64,000 bases of DNA from NCBI GenBank assembly GCA_963742315.1, contig CAVULE010000007.1:124001-188000 (forward strand). Direction: 5' to 3'. Made by a program: the position numbers and the translations under genes. Positions 1 to 8,165 of this stretch are shown piece after piece (position 1 is the first letter of the stretch; each line of letters starts with the position of its first letter). The notes beneath the pieces were generated by a model. The model was not told the origin of the DNA, ran no database searches, and saw nothing but the letters and a program-made list of their open reading frames with translations. Origin of the DNA: AV69 sp963742315. GTDB taxonomy: Bacteria > Verrucomicrobiota > Verrucomicrobiia > Chthoniobacterales > UBA10450.

Positions 1-568
1 TGACCGAACACGCCGCTAGAGCGCCCCAATCGTCTGCCATTTCCCATCCTTTGCCGCCGATCAGCGCGATTGTAATGCCAATCGCTGCTGCGGCGGAAGT
101 CACGGCGTCAGAACGGTGATGCCACGCGTCGCCTTTTAGCGCGTTGGAATCGAGAGTATTCGCCACAGCGAAGACGCGCCGCGAAAGCAACTCTTTCACG
201 ACAATCACCGCGATCAACACCGGTAGCGTGAACCAGGCCGGTGAATGATGCGGAGTCCTGATCTCCACGATCGATTGATACGCGATAAATGCGGCCGCAA
301 GGAACAAGCAGCCGCCGGAAAACATACCGGTGAGTGCGTCGATTTTTCCGTGTCCGTACGGGTGGTCTTCATCGGCGGGTTTGAGTGACAAACGAAAACC
401 GGCCCAGGTAATAACTGAACTGAAGATGTCACTTGCAGATTCAATCCCGTCGGCAACTAGCGCATACGAATTGCCAACAACGCCAACGCCGATCTTAATA
501 ATCATCAGCGAGACGTTGATACAAATTGCGAGAATTCCGAGCCCAAATGATTCGGATGCCGATGGCAT
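1..568 (-). CDS. Cation diffusion facilitator (CDF) efflux transporter, 3' end cut by window edge
   Basis: About 189 N-terminal residues are visible; the C-terminus lies beyond base 1. CDF proteins export divalent metals (Zn, Co, Fe, Cd, Mn) in exchange for protons at the inner membrane. The reading frame shows the CDF metal-site pattern ADGIESASD in the second helix, the DHPYGHGK loop, and GDAWHHRSDAVTS, which carries the HxxxD pair of helix 5. Several hydrophobic helices alternate with these motifs. The start ATG at 568 is chosen because no earlier ATG or GTG lies in frame; no good Shine-Dalgarno is seen. It lies 62 bp downstream of the aquaporin gene on the same strand, so it may belong to the arsC unit. 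Metal specificity cannot be read from what is visible. Confidence 0.85.
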   Translation of the reverse strand, partial: MPSASESFGLGILAICINVSLMIIKIGVGVVGNSYALVADGIESASDIFSSVITWAGFRLSLKPADEDHPYGHGKIDALTGMFSGGCLFLAAAFIAYQSIVEIRTPHHSPAWFTLPVLIAVIVVKELLSRRVFAVANTLDSNALKGDAWHHRSDAVTSAAAAIGITIALIGGKGWEMADDWGALAACSV

Positions 569-630
569 GAAGGTTAGTAGCGCGGATTCGGATCCGACGC
601 TGTTAATTGTACTGGCGAGAGCTGGTCTGC

Positions 631-1284
631 CTAGCAGCAGCCTGCTTCTCGGACGCAGCGACAGGCGAGAACTCCACCTAGTGCGCCAAGGGTAGGCGCG
701 AGCAGATAGATCCAGAGGCTTTGCAGATGGAAGCTAACAACGGCCGGGCCGAGTGAGCGCGCTGGATTCATCGACGCGCCGCAGATCGGACCGGCAAACA
801 TTGCTTCCAATCCAATGACGGAGCCGACGACTATTCCAGCGGTGATTCCCTTTTCTCGTGCGCCGGTTGAGACGCCAAGAATAACAAACATCAATAGCGC
901 CGTCAGAATCAGTTCCAGAACGAAAGATTGAAGTAGCGGACCTGTAGGAATCGTCGCTCCAAGGGTGCCATTAGCTGGGAAAAGTAATCGCAAGACAATG
1001 CTGGCCAGGAACGCACCGGCACATTGGCTAACGACATAAGGCAAAACTTCGCGCGATTCGAATCGGCGCGCCGCCCAAAAGCCAATTGTTACCGCGGGAT
1101 TAATATGGGCGCCCGAAATGTCTCCAAGGCTGTAGATCATGGCCAGCACGATCAGGCCGAAGGTCAGCGCGATCCCCACATGGGAAACGCCTCCCCCACT
1201 GACTTCGTCAATAACGACCGCGCCAGTCCCCGCGAAAACAAGCGCGAACGTTCCGAGACATTCAGCGGCGAGTTTCTTTGCCAT
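631..1284 (-). CDS. Aquaporin / MIP-family channel, possible arsenite channel
   Basis: This 217-residue protein has the full MIP fold: six hydrophobic segments and the two pore half-helix motifs, NPA at residues 62-64 (HINPAVT) and NPA at 173-175 (SMNPARS). The AEXXGTF motif at the N-terminus (AECLGTF) is also typical. MIP channels pass water, glycerol or small uncharged solutes such as As(OH)3. It starts 6 bp after arsC on the same strand, so the two are almost certainly cotranscribed. In Sinorhizobium meliloti an aquaglyceroporin (AqpS) next to ArsC acts as the arsenite exit route in place of ArsB; that role is inferred here from the pairing. Selectivity (AqpZ-like or GlpF-like) was not resolved. 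Confidence 0.9.
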   Translation of the reverse strand: MAKKLAAECLGTFALVFAGTGAVVIDEVSGGGVSHVGIALTFGLIVLAMIYSLGDISGAHINPAVTIGFWAARRFESREVLPYVVSQCAGAFLASIVLRLLFPANGTLGATIPTGPLLQSFVLELILTALLMFVILGVSTGAREKGITAGIVVGSVIGLEAMFAGPICGASMNPARSLGPAVVSFHLQSLWIYLLAPTLGALGGVLACRCVREAGCC

Positions 1285-1290
1285 CGCGAT

Positions 1291-1740
1291 CTACGTCGCC
1301 ACCGTTTGCAGGCAGACCTCGTCGCACCACTGCTCAATCTTCGCCCGGATTTCGTCGCGAATGATCCGGACTTGTTCGAGTTTTGCGGTCTCGCTGCCTT
1401 GCACCTCCGAAGGATCGGGGAAACCCCAATGCAATCGCGTCGCGGGGCCCGGGAAAATAGGACATTTCTCCGCGCTGGCCTCGTCGCACACGGTGATGAC
1501 GTAGGCGAAGAGCTGGCCTGATTTAAATACATCGAAGACGGCTTGTGTTTTCTTTTTCGAAATATCGATCCCAGCTTCCGCCATCACTTGCACCGCGAGC
1601 GGATTAAGCGTGCCCGGTTCAAGACCGGCGCTCTGTGCTTCGAAATATTCGCCGCAAATCGTGTTTAGCCATGCCTCAGCCATCTGGCTGCGGGCGCTGT
1701 TGTGAACGCAGATGAAGAGAACGCGTTTTTTCATCTCCAT
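1291..1740 (-). CDS. arsC: Arsenate reductase ArsC, low-molecular-weight phosphatase type
   Basis: This 149-residue cytoplasmic enzyme would reduce arsenate to arsenite with thioredoxin as electron donor. The phosphatase-like loop C11-VHNSA-R17-S18 holds the nucleophile. C85 and C93 (motif CDEASAEKCP) match the two further cysteines of the thioredoxin-linked family (Cys82/Cys89 in the S. aureus pI258 enzyme). The triple-cysteine arrangement separates it from ordinary protein tyrosine phosphatases. The start is at 1740 (MEMKKRV) or at the second Met, 6 bp later. It is first in the arsC - aquaporin (- CDF) cluster. No arsR repressor gene is visible within the window. Confidence 0.92.
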   Translation of the reverse strand: MEMKKRVLFICVHNSARSQMAEAWLNTICGEYFEAQSAGLEPGTLNPLAVQVMAEAGIDISKKKTQAVFDVFKSGQLFAYVITVCDEASAEKCPIFPGPATRLHWGFPDPSEVQGSETAKLEQVRIIRDEIRAKIEQWCDEVCLQTVAT

Positions 1741-1807
1741 AAGGTACCGTGAAGTCGCACGAATGAAAAGCCGGGCGTGGCGATGTCACGTAAGTTTCAC
1801 GCGAATT

Positions 1808-1850
1808 AAAAAAGAGCAGGCGCCCGGGCTTTTCAACCCGGACGCCGCTC
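1808..1850 (-). terminator. Rho-independent terminator-like hairpin
   Basis: The stem pairs GAGC 1814-1817 with GCTC 1847-1850, GGCG 1819-1822 with CGCC 1843-1846, and CCGGG 1824-1828 with CCCGG 1837-1841. Read on the minus strand it is followed directly by six T residues (1813-1808). No gene lies upstream on this strand before lpxH begins on the other strand, so its transcript is unidentified. Confidence 0.6.
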
Positions 1851-1907
1851 ACTTATCTCCCTCACGCGGTTTGGAGCTGTAGGACGTTTCTGTCCCCTGG
1901 CAGCCCA
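1808..1907 (-). ncRNA. Candidate structured leader or small RNA ending in an intrinsic terminator
   Basis: On the minus strand, 1907 to 1867 can fold as a hairpin (outer pairs GGGCUG with CAGCUC, inner GGAC with GUCC). About 20 nt later comes a strong GC-rich hairpin with a T6 tail. The element lies about 70 nt upstream of the arsC start on the same strand, so it could be an attenuator in the arsC leader or an independent short RNA. No known riboswitch consensus was recognised. The evidence is base pairing by eye only. Confidence 0.3.
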
Positions 1908-2111
1908 TTAATCCTGTTTTGTAACAACCCGGCGGAGATGGCGTAACGAATCAGTGAAATTTCGATTGCTCAGGCGCTCGCTCACCCTTGGTGAGCCTTC
2001 AATCTTCGTCACACAATCTTAACAAAACTAGTTTTGCATGACGCAGCGCGTGCTTCGTATCTTTTGCCGCCGTTAATGAATTCGGTCGCTCCGCCGCGTT
2101 TCCAGTTCGAG

Positions 2112-2918
2112 ATGTTTAACCTTAGCCAGGAAGGATCAATCCGGGTGCGGACCGCCTGGATTTCCGATGTTCATCTGGGTACTCGCGCCAGCGGGACAGC
2201 CCGCCTCCTCGATTTTCTGCGAGAATACGATTTCGAAACGCTCTATATCGTGGGCGATTTAATCGATATCTGGCAAATGCGCCGCAGCCGCTACTGGCCG
2301 CAACAGCATAATGACGTCATCCAGAAGATTCTGCGGAAATCGCGCAAAGGCACACGCGTCATCTACATCCCGGGTAACCACGATGAGATGATCAGTTCTT
2401 TTTACGGCGCCTATGGGGACATCACTCTTCAAAAACATGCTATTCATCGAACGGCCGATGGTCGTCGCGTTCTCGTTATCCACGGACATGAGCTCGACAC
2501 CGTGGTGCAAAACGTGAAGTGGCTGGCTTTCCTTGGAGATGCTGGCTACCAGTTCCTGCTCTCGCTCAATCCGTTAATCAATTTCTTCCGCCGTCGTTTC
2601 GGCCTCGGTTACTGGTCTCTTAGCGCTTACGTCAAGCAACGGGTCAAAGATGCTGTAAGTTTCATCGGGAAGTTCGAGGCTGCGGTCGTTAGATATGCGG
2701 AGCGCTATCGGGTGGACGGCGTTCTTTGCGGACACATCCACAGCGCTGCCATCCGTAAATTCGGCAACGTCACCTACTACAACTGCGGCGATTGGGTCGA
2801 GACCTGTTCGGCGCTGATCGAGCATTTCGACGGTCGCATCGAAATTGTGCGGAAGTTCGATCACGCGGCGCTTACTCCGGAAATTCGCCCTGCGCCCCTG
2901 ATCGATGCAATGGCATGA
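2112..2918 (+). CDS. UDP-2,3-diacylglucosamine diphosphatase-like metallophosphoesterase (LpxH family)
   Basis: This calcineurin-type phosphoesterase of about 268 residues would split UDP-2,3-diacylglucosamine to lipid X in lipid A synthesis at the inner membrane face. All metal-site blocks are present: SDVHLG, GDLID, GNHDE, a histidine in VIHGHE, and GHIHSAAI. The motif order and spacing match the LpxH / YbbF group rather than general phosphodiesterases. An in-frame extension back to 2034 is possible, but its 26 residues do not look like the family, so the Met at 2112 is preferred; no clear ribosome site decides this. The gene's stop overlaps the next start (ATGA at 2915), which indicates translational coupling. 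Confidence 0.82.
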   Translation: MFNLSQEGSIRVRTAWISDVHLGTRASGTARLLDFLREYDFETLYIVGDLIDIWQMRRSRYWPQQHNDVIQKILRKSRKGTRVIYIPGNHDEMISSFYGAYGDITLQKHAIHRTADGRRVLVIHGHELDTVVQNVKWLAFLGDAGYQFLLSLNPLINFFRRRFGLGYWSLSAYVKQRVKDAVSFIGKFEAAVVRYAERYRVDGVLCGHIHSAAIRKFGNVTYYNCGDWVETCSALIEHFDGRIEIVRKFDHAALTPEIRPAPLIDAMA

Positions 2919-3235
2919 AAAGGAAAACTGCAAAGAAGCCGGAGACTTCGCCCGTTCGGCACCTGCAGCTGGAATTACGAGAGTTGCGTCGCGAATTGCG
3001 CACGACTGCACGCGTTTACGCGCAACGACTGGAACATGACCTTGCGGTAACGACAGACGCGCTTGAACGCTACGCGCCGGCGGAAAAATTAACCCGCGAA
3101 CAACTCCACCGCGTCCGAGATATCGCGATGGTGGTTCGCAATCGACGGCTCCGCCCGGAGAAAGGGCGCCGCAAAGATTTACGAAAGATCGAGAGTCTTA
3201 TTTCTGATCTGCGACCACTGGTCGATGATGAATAA
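2915..3235 (+). CDS. Small charged helical protein, conserved-looking hypothetical
   Basis: This 106-residue protein is rich in Arg, Glu and Leu with heptad-like spacing between residues 15 and 60, suggesting a coiled coil. It has no signal peptide or membrane segment. I do not recognise a family. Its start overlaps the lpxH stop (ATGA) and its end overlaps the next start by 11 bp, so the three are one transcription unit. The basic, Arg-rich C-terminal half (GRRKDLRK) could bind nucleic acid or lipid, but nothing demonstrates that. Confidence 0.6.
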   Translation: MKRKTAKKPETSPVRHLQLELRELRRELRTTARVYAQRLEHDLAVTTDALERYAPAEKLTREQLHRVRDIAMVVRNRRLRPEKGRRKDLRKIESLISDLRPLVDDE

Positions 3236-3804
3236 GCCGTTATTCATAATCGCGATTGTTCTCATCGCGGTGCGTCAGCTCAGCGCTTGGAGTGCCACCG
3301 AAATTATTGTCAGCATACCGGATCAAACGCTCGCGGTGGTCGATACTGGGAAATTGACTGCGCGGTATCGGGTTTCTAGTTCCAAGTTCGGCAACGGCGA
3401 TAATGTTGGCAGGTATCAGACGCCGCTCGGCATGCTGTTTGTTTCGGGTAAAATTGGAGATCATCTACCCGCCGGCACGGTGTTAAAAAATCGCGCGCCC
3501 ACTGGCGAAATCATCGCGGTCGATGCACCGAATCGCGACGGCCATCGTCTCGCGCGTGATCTGGTTGCGCGGAATGGAAAGGCAAAACCTGGCCGCGCAC
3601 GATCGTTGCATTTACATTGATGGAATACCGGAAGAACGCCGCGTTGGTAGAGCTGCGAGCTTCGGTTGCATTCGCATGCGTTCGGGCGACGTCATTGCGC
3701 TCTATGATCGCGTCCACATCGGTATGCACGTCACCATTAGCGAAAAAGCAATCGATGAGCTGCTACCCCAGGAGAAACCAACGCTGCTAAGCCGCGCTGA
3801 TTAA
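3225..3804 (+). pseudogene. L,D-transpeptidase (YkuD domain), frameshifted and lacking the catalytic His
   Basis: The first frame (3225-3620) encodes a signal peptide (MNKPLFIIAIVLIAV...) and the front of a YkuD domain, with the usual YQTPLGMLFVSGKIG and TVLKNRAPTGE stretches. The rest of the domain is in the +1 frame: RVIWLRGME, the IYIDGIPEERRVG loop and SFGCIRM, with the nucleophile Cys, up to 3804. The switch falls near 3523-3545. In the family the loop reads HG, where His is catalytic; here it is DG (codon gat). A frameshift plus loss of the histidine fits a decaying gene better than one sequencing error. Intact members cross-link peptidoglycan or attach lipoproteins. Confidence 0.75.
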
Positions 3805-3813
3805 TGCAATCCG

Positions 3814-3885
3814 AATTGTAGGGCGGGCGTTCCCGCCTGCCGCTTTTCCATGGACGGCAACCAGGAATGGTTGCCCTACAAAATT
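3814..3885. repeat. Palindromic repeat, family B, intergenic copy
   Basis: The ends are inverted: AATTGTAGGGC at 3814-3824 and GCCCTACAAAATT at 3873-3885. Inside are smaller hairpins (GGCGGGCGTTCCCGCC). A related element sits inside uvrA at 14670-14733. It lies between a dead L,D-transpeptidase and sixA, which converge, and may also end transcription. Confidence 0.7.
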
Positions 3886-3912
3886 AGTTCGGTCCGTTTG
3901 ACCGGATACAAA

Positions 3913-4380
3913 TTAACTCGCAGCCTTCGAGAATTTTGGTGGAAAAAGCCAGAGCAATTTTCCGGAAGTACATCCGCGATTTACCTCCAGTAGCGCTACG
4001 CCGGCCTTCGATAACTTCACCTCTCCTCCGGTGAGCTCCTTGATCACTTCGGAAAACGCTGGCTCGTGACCAACTACCATGACGCAGTCGGCCTCAGCCT
4101 TGCCAAGAAGGCGGCGCAATCGTGCGAGATTGAATCCGTGGGCCAGGGCGGGATCGGTTTTTAATTCAATCCCGAGGCGCTGGGCCACGATCTCGGCCGT
4201 TTGCGAGGCACGGGGGAGCGGGCTGGTTAAAATCGCGTCCGCTGACAATTTGAGACGATCGAGGAATTTCGCGACGCGTTTCATTTCTTTGCGTCCACGT
4301 TCCGTTAGCGGCCGCTCGTCATCTGGCTTGTTCCAATTTGGCCAATCGGCTTCACCGTGGCGGAGGAAACAGAGTTTCAT
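3913..4380 (-). CDS. sixA: Phosphohistidine phosphatase SixA
   Basis: This 155-residue histidine phosphatase (phosphoglycerate-mutase fold) carries the R7-H8-G9-E catalytic motif (FLRHGEADW), TSPLPRASQTAE with the second arginine, and the second histidine in VVGHEPAFSE. The short length and absence of the mutase insert fit SixA, which removes phosphate from phosphohistidines. In E. coli the targets are ArcB and the nitrogen phosphotransferase system; no such partner is next door here. It follows the ROK kinase by 125 bp on the same strand, at the tail of the phosphate/polyphosphate block. Confidence 0.88.
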   Translation of the reverse strand: MKLCFLRHGEADWPNWNKPDDERPLTERGRKEMKRVAKFLDRLKLSADAILTSPLPRASQTAEIVAQRLGIELKTDPALAHGFNLARLRRLLGKAEADCVMVVGHEPAFSEVIKELTGGEVKLSKAGVALLEVNRGCTSGKLLWLFPPKFSKAAS

Positions 4381-4505
4381 GTGGGATTTGTGATTAACGA
4401 ATAGGAATAAGATTAAGATTAGGAGGAAAAGGGAGAGAAAGAGTGGAATGCACGAATCGTCGCGTTGTTCTCCATCTTAACCATAATCCTCTTCCTCTTA
4501 ACCTC

Positions 4506-5192
4506 CTACAGAATCGTCCACTTCGCTCGTCGCGTTCGCGGATTATTTTGCCAGACGCGCTGGCCGCCGAGGTAGGCGTTGCGATTGTGACCAAGTTCAA
4601 TTCCGGGGGGCAAGTGCTCGAGCAATTTCGCGTTGCCGCCTCCGAGCACGATGTAATCAACGACAAAAGCACGCTGTAGTTGGGTAAGAATGCGCTCGAC
4701 ATTTTCCTCCCAGTTTTTCCTTCCGATTTGTTTCAATCCTGTCTTGCCGACGTGATCTTCAATGGTGCCTTTGGTAAGATAAGGTAGTTCGCTTAGCTCG
4801 AGCGGAAGGACAACGCCATTCCAGACCAGCGCTGAACCAAAGCCGGTGCCAAGCCCGATGAAGAGCATTCGGCCGCCGCGGTAACTGCCGAGCGCTTGCA
4901 GGGCGGCGTCGTTAATGACACGCACCGGTTTGCCAAAGGCTTTTTCAAAATTGAATCGTTTCCAACCTTTGCCGAGATTTTTTGGATCGGTGAGGATGCG
5001 GCCATTCTTGACTGGGGCGGGAAAGCCAACCGAAACGACATCGTACTTCCAGTCGTCGAGTTGACCCTCAAGCATGGCGTGAAGCTGGCGTGGAGTGAGG
5101 CCCGGGCCGGAACTGAATTTGCGCCGTCCCTCGCGCGAGATCATGGCCTTGACGTTGGTGCCGCCGATATCGACGACAAGAACCTTTTTCAT
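4506..5192 (-). CDS. ROK-family sugar kinase, probable polyphosphate glucokinase
   Basis: This 228-residue actin-fold kinase begins with the phosphate loop VVDIGGTNVKAM (residues 5-16). It has INDAALQALGSY with the catalytic Asp and the second phosphate loop FIGLGTGFGSAL. It lacks the CxCGxxGCxE zinc motif of common ROK glucokinases and repressors, as is usual for polyphosphate glucokinases. Its ATG overlaps the ppk stop by 4 bp, so it is translated after polyphosphate kinase. The likely reaction is glucose + polyphosphate giving glucose-6-phosphate. The family assignment is firm; the phosphate donor is inferred from motif absence and neighbour. Confidence 0.8.
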   Translation of the reverse strand: MKKVLVVDIGGTNVKAMISREGRRKFSSGPGLTPRQLHAMLEGQLDDWKYDVVSVGFPAPVKNGRILTDPKNLGKGWKRFNFEKAFGKPVRVINDAALQALGSYRGGRMLFIGLGTGFGSALVWNGVVLPLELSELPYLTKGTIEDHVGKTGLKQIGRKNWEENVERILTQLQRAFVVDYIVLGGGNAKLLEHLPPGIELGHNRNAYLGGQRVWQNNPRTRRAKWTIL

Positions 5193-7405
5193 GCGCGGTT
5201 GCGCTGGTCACGCTTCGCTTTGATCGGTATCAGTTTCACTCCGCTGTTGGCCTGCAATTCCGCCGCCGCCTTGCGGGCCTGGCGTGAACGTTCCCGAAAA
5301 TGCAATTGTGCCTGCGATCGGGCCGCGCCCTCGGCCGGATGCAGCCGCACGTAACTGCCATCGGGCTGCAGTTCGCGCGCTTTCACCTGGTCATTGAGGA
5401 GGCTAGGCAAAATATCGCTCACCATTTCTTCGCGCAATGCGGGCGCATCGATGGGAAAAGCAATCTCGACCCGGCGATAGAAGTTACGTGGCATCCAATC
5501 CGCGCTGGAGAGATAAATCTCGGCTTGGCCGGCGTTTTCAAAATAATAAACGCGGCTGTGCTCGAGAAAGCGTCCCACGATGCTGATGACGCGAATCTTT
5601 TCACTCAGACCGGGCACCCTCGGTCGCAGACAACAGATCCCGCGGACGATGAGATCGATTTTCACGCCCGCGCACGATGCTTCATAAAGTTTCTCGATAA
5701 TATTTTCGTCCACGAGGGAATTCAGCTTGGCAATAATGCGCGCCGGTTTCCCCGCGCGGGCGTGATCGCGTTCGCGTTCAATGAGCTTGATCAGCCGTTC
5801 GCTAAGATCGAAGGGTGCGACCATCAATTTTTTCAAGCCGGGATAACCGGCGAGGCCGGTCAGGGTATTGAAAGCGATGGCGACTTCCTCGGTTAGTTCC
5901 GGGGCAGAAGTGAGCAAGCTGAAATCGGTATAAATGCGCGCAGTGCGATGGTGATAATTGCCGGTGCCGAGGTGGACATATTGCCGGAGGCGATCGGCAT
6001 CGCGTCTTACCACGAGCAACGCTTTGCAGTGCGTTTTCAACCCCACCACGCCATAGACGACGTGGGCCCCGGCTTCCTCGAGTTGCCGGGCCCAGCGAAT
6101 ATTGGCAGCCTCGTCGAAGCGGGCGCGCAATTCCACCAAAGCGGTGACCTGCTTGCCGTTGTTGGCGGCCTCGATCAGCGCCTTAACGATGGGCGAACCA
6201 CCGCTGGTGCGATAGAGCGTAATCTTGATCGCCAGAACCTGCGGATCGGTGGCGGCACTCTCGATAAAGCGGACAACGGGATCGAAACTTTCGTAAGGAT
6301 GATGCAACAAAATATCCTGTTTGCGCATGACCTCGAAAATGTCGGCCTGCGGCGGCAGGGCCGGATCGGTTGCGGGCTGGAAAGGCCGATCTTTCAGCTT
6401 GGCGAAAGCGTCGTTCGTCACCAGTGGCATGAGATGCGTCATCGAAAGCGGGCCATCGAGCTTGTAGAGGTCGGCCTCCTGCAAATCGAAGAAAGCGAGG
6501 AGCAAGTCGCGGAAATCTGGTGGACAATCCGCTTCCACTTCCAGCCGAACAGCATTGCCGCGACTGGAACGCCGCAGTTCCTGCTCAATTGTCCGCAGCA
6601 AGTTTTCCGCCTCTTCTTCGTCGATGTAGAGATCACTATTACGGGTGACGCGAAAGGCGTGCACGCCGTCGAGGATGAGCCCGGGGAAAAGCTCGGCGAT
6701 GTAATGTTTGATGAGCGAGGCGAGGTAAATGTAATCCCACGGCTCGTCGTCGCCTTTTCCGCGCGGCATTAAAATTAACCGCGGGACCACGCGCGGTACC
6801 TGCACGATAGCGAGGAGCGGTTCGCCGCCCTGATGGGCCCGTGCGCGCACCAGTAGATTATGGCTCTTGTTCAATAGTTGCGGAAAAGGATGGCTGGCAT
6901 CCACCGCCAGCGGCGTCAGCATCGGAAAAACTTCTTCCTGGAAATAGCGCTTCGCCCAGGCAGCGCGTTTTCCGGTTAGCTGGGCGACGTCATGAAGGCG
7001 AATGCCGTTTTTGGCCAGTGCCGGCATCAGTTCATTTTTCCAGAAATCGTATTGAGTGGCGACCAGCTCGTGCACCAGTCGCTGGATGGCATTGAACGTT
7101 TCCGTCGGCGACATGCCGTCGGGGCCAACATCGCTGGTCTCGCTTTGGATCTGTTGTTTGATGCCGGCGACGCGAATCTCGAAAAACTCATCGAGATTAT
7201 TGCTGAAGATGGTCATGAATTTGACCCGCTCGATCAGCGGCTGCGTCGGGTCCTGCGCTTCCTCCAGAACGCGCCGGTTAAATTCGAGCCAGCTCAGCTC
7301 GCGATTAATGAAATTGGCCGGATCGGAAAAATCGTGTTCCGGCTGGATTGCATCCGGCAGGAGTGCCAATTCGTCCGTCGTCACTTCGGCAGCAGAAGTT
7401 TGCAT
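5189..7405 (-). CDS. ppk1: Polyphosphate kinase 1
   Basis: This 738-residue enzyme builds polyphosphate chains from ATP at the membrane. The N-terminal domain (FINRELSWLEFNRRVLEEA, then FSNNLDEFFEIRVAG) and the phospholipase-D-like catalytic halves are intact. The autophosphorylated histidine lies in HLGTGNYHHRTARIYTD, and the second conserved histidine in GRFLEHSRVYYF. Length is normal for PPK1. The C-terminal ~50 residues are Ala/Arg/Gln-rich. It follows phoU by 65 bp and overlaps the ROK kinase, which places polyphosphate synthesis under the same Pho control as phosphate uptake. Confidence 0.95.
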   Translation of the reverse strand: MQTSAAEVTTDELALLPDAIQPEHDFSDPANFINRELSWLEFNRRVLEEAQDPTQPLIERVKFMTIFSNNLDEFFEIRVAGIKQQIQSETSDVGPDGMSPTETFNAIQRLVHELVATQYDFWKNELMPALAKNGIRLHDVAQLTGKRAAWAKRYFQEEVFPMLTPLAVDASHPFPQLLNKSHNLLVRARAHQGGEPLLAIVQVPRVVPRLILMPRGKGDDEPWDYIYLASLIKHYIAELFPGLILDGVHAFRVTRNSDLYIDEEEAENLLRTIEQELRRSSRGNAVRLEVEADCPPDFRDLLLAFFDLQEADLYKLDGPLSMTHLMPLVTNDAFAKLKDRPFQPATDPALPPQADIFEVMRKQDILLHHPYESFDPVVRFIESAATDPQVLAIKITLYRTSGGSPIVKALIEAANNGKQVTALVELRARFDEAANIRWARQLEEAGAHVVYGVVGLKTHCKALLVVRRDADRLRQYVHLGTGNYHHRTARIYTDFSLLTSAPELTEEVAIAFNTLTGLAGYPGLKKLMVAPFDLSERLIKLIERERDHARAGKPARIIAKLNSLVDENIIEKLYEASCAGVKIDLIVRGICCLRPRVPGLSEKIRVISIVGRFLEHSRVYYFENAGQAEIYLSSADWMPRNFYRRVEIAFPIDAPALREEMVSDILPSLLNDQVKARELQPDGSYVRLHPAEGAARSQAQLHFRERSRQARKAAAELQANSGVKLIPIKAKRDQRNRA

Positions 7406-7470
7406 TTGATGTCAGCGCTTTCCCCAAGATTTACCTAATCAGCGCTGCACATTTCCGCAAGCGGCGCGAG

Positions 7471-8160
7471 TTACGCTGGGGCGGCGACCTGCTGATGTCG
7501 GATGTCTTCGGCCGCGACGGCGTAAACGGCGTCCTCGGCAATGTTGGTAGCATGATCGCCCACCCGTTCGAGGTGGCGCGCGATGAACATTAAATTGATG
7601 TATCCGCGCAATTGTTCGGGATCGCGCGCCATCCGATCGATCAACTGCCGGCTGACCTGGGCGTTCATTTTATCAAGCGCTTCATCCTGAGGGATAATGG
7701 CTCGCGCGGCTTGCGCATCTTCGCGCACGTAGGCATCCACGCTGTCGCGGAACATCGCCATGGCGTGCTCCTGCATGGGAGTAAGCAACAAAATTTCCGG
7801 CAATGCCGGATGCTTATTCAGCTTGCGCGCTTTGCGGGCGATGTTCGTGGCCTGGTCGGCGACGCGTTCGAGATTCGAGCTCAATTTCATCGCCGAAACC
7901 ACCCGGCGAAGATCGGACGCCACCGGTTGAAAACGTAACAGCAGTTCGATTCCATCCTTGTCGATCTGTTTTTCGAGCTGGTCGATTTCTTCGTCGTCGG
8001 CAATGGCAAGCGCGCAGGGTTTATCGTCGCGCTCCATCAACCCCTTGAGCGCGCGGTTGAGGCTGCGCTCGGTTTGACTCGCCATCATCATGACGTTGTT
8101 GCGCAGATTTTCGAGCGCGTGCTCGAAGGTTCCCAGTGTGTGTTTGCTCTCGCCTAGCAT
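7471..8160 (-). CDS. phoU: Phosphate signalling protein PhoU
   Basis: This 229-residue all-helical protein has the two PhoU repeats, each with a metal-binding E/DxxxD-type helix (DEEIDQLEKQID and DEALDKMNAQVSRQ) followed by RHLERVGDHATNIAED. PhoU links the Pst transporter to PhoR and keeps the Pho regulon off when phosphate is plentiful. It lies 5 bp after pstB and upstream of ppk on the same strand. Nothing unusual is seen in length or motifs. Confidence 0.95.
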   Translation of the reverse strand: MLGESKHTLGTFEHALENLRNNVMMMASQTERSLNRALKGLMERDDKPCALAIADDEEIDQLEKQIDKDGIELLLRFQPVASDLRRVVSAMKLSSNLERVADQATNIARKARKLNKHPALPEILLLTPMQEHAMAMFRDSVDAYVREDAQAARAIIPQDEALDKMNAQVSRQLIDRMARDPEQLRGYINLMFIARHLERVGDHATNIAEDAVYAVAAEDIRHQQVAAPA

Positions 8161-8165
8161 ATTTA

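Noticed and set aside
5948..6772. 274-residue ORF antisense to ppk
   Set aside because: High GC and the codon pattern of ppk open this frame; the translation has no recognisable domain.
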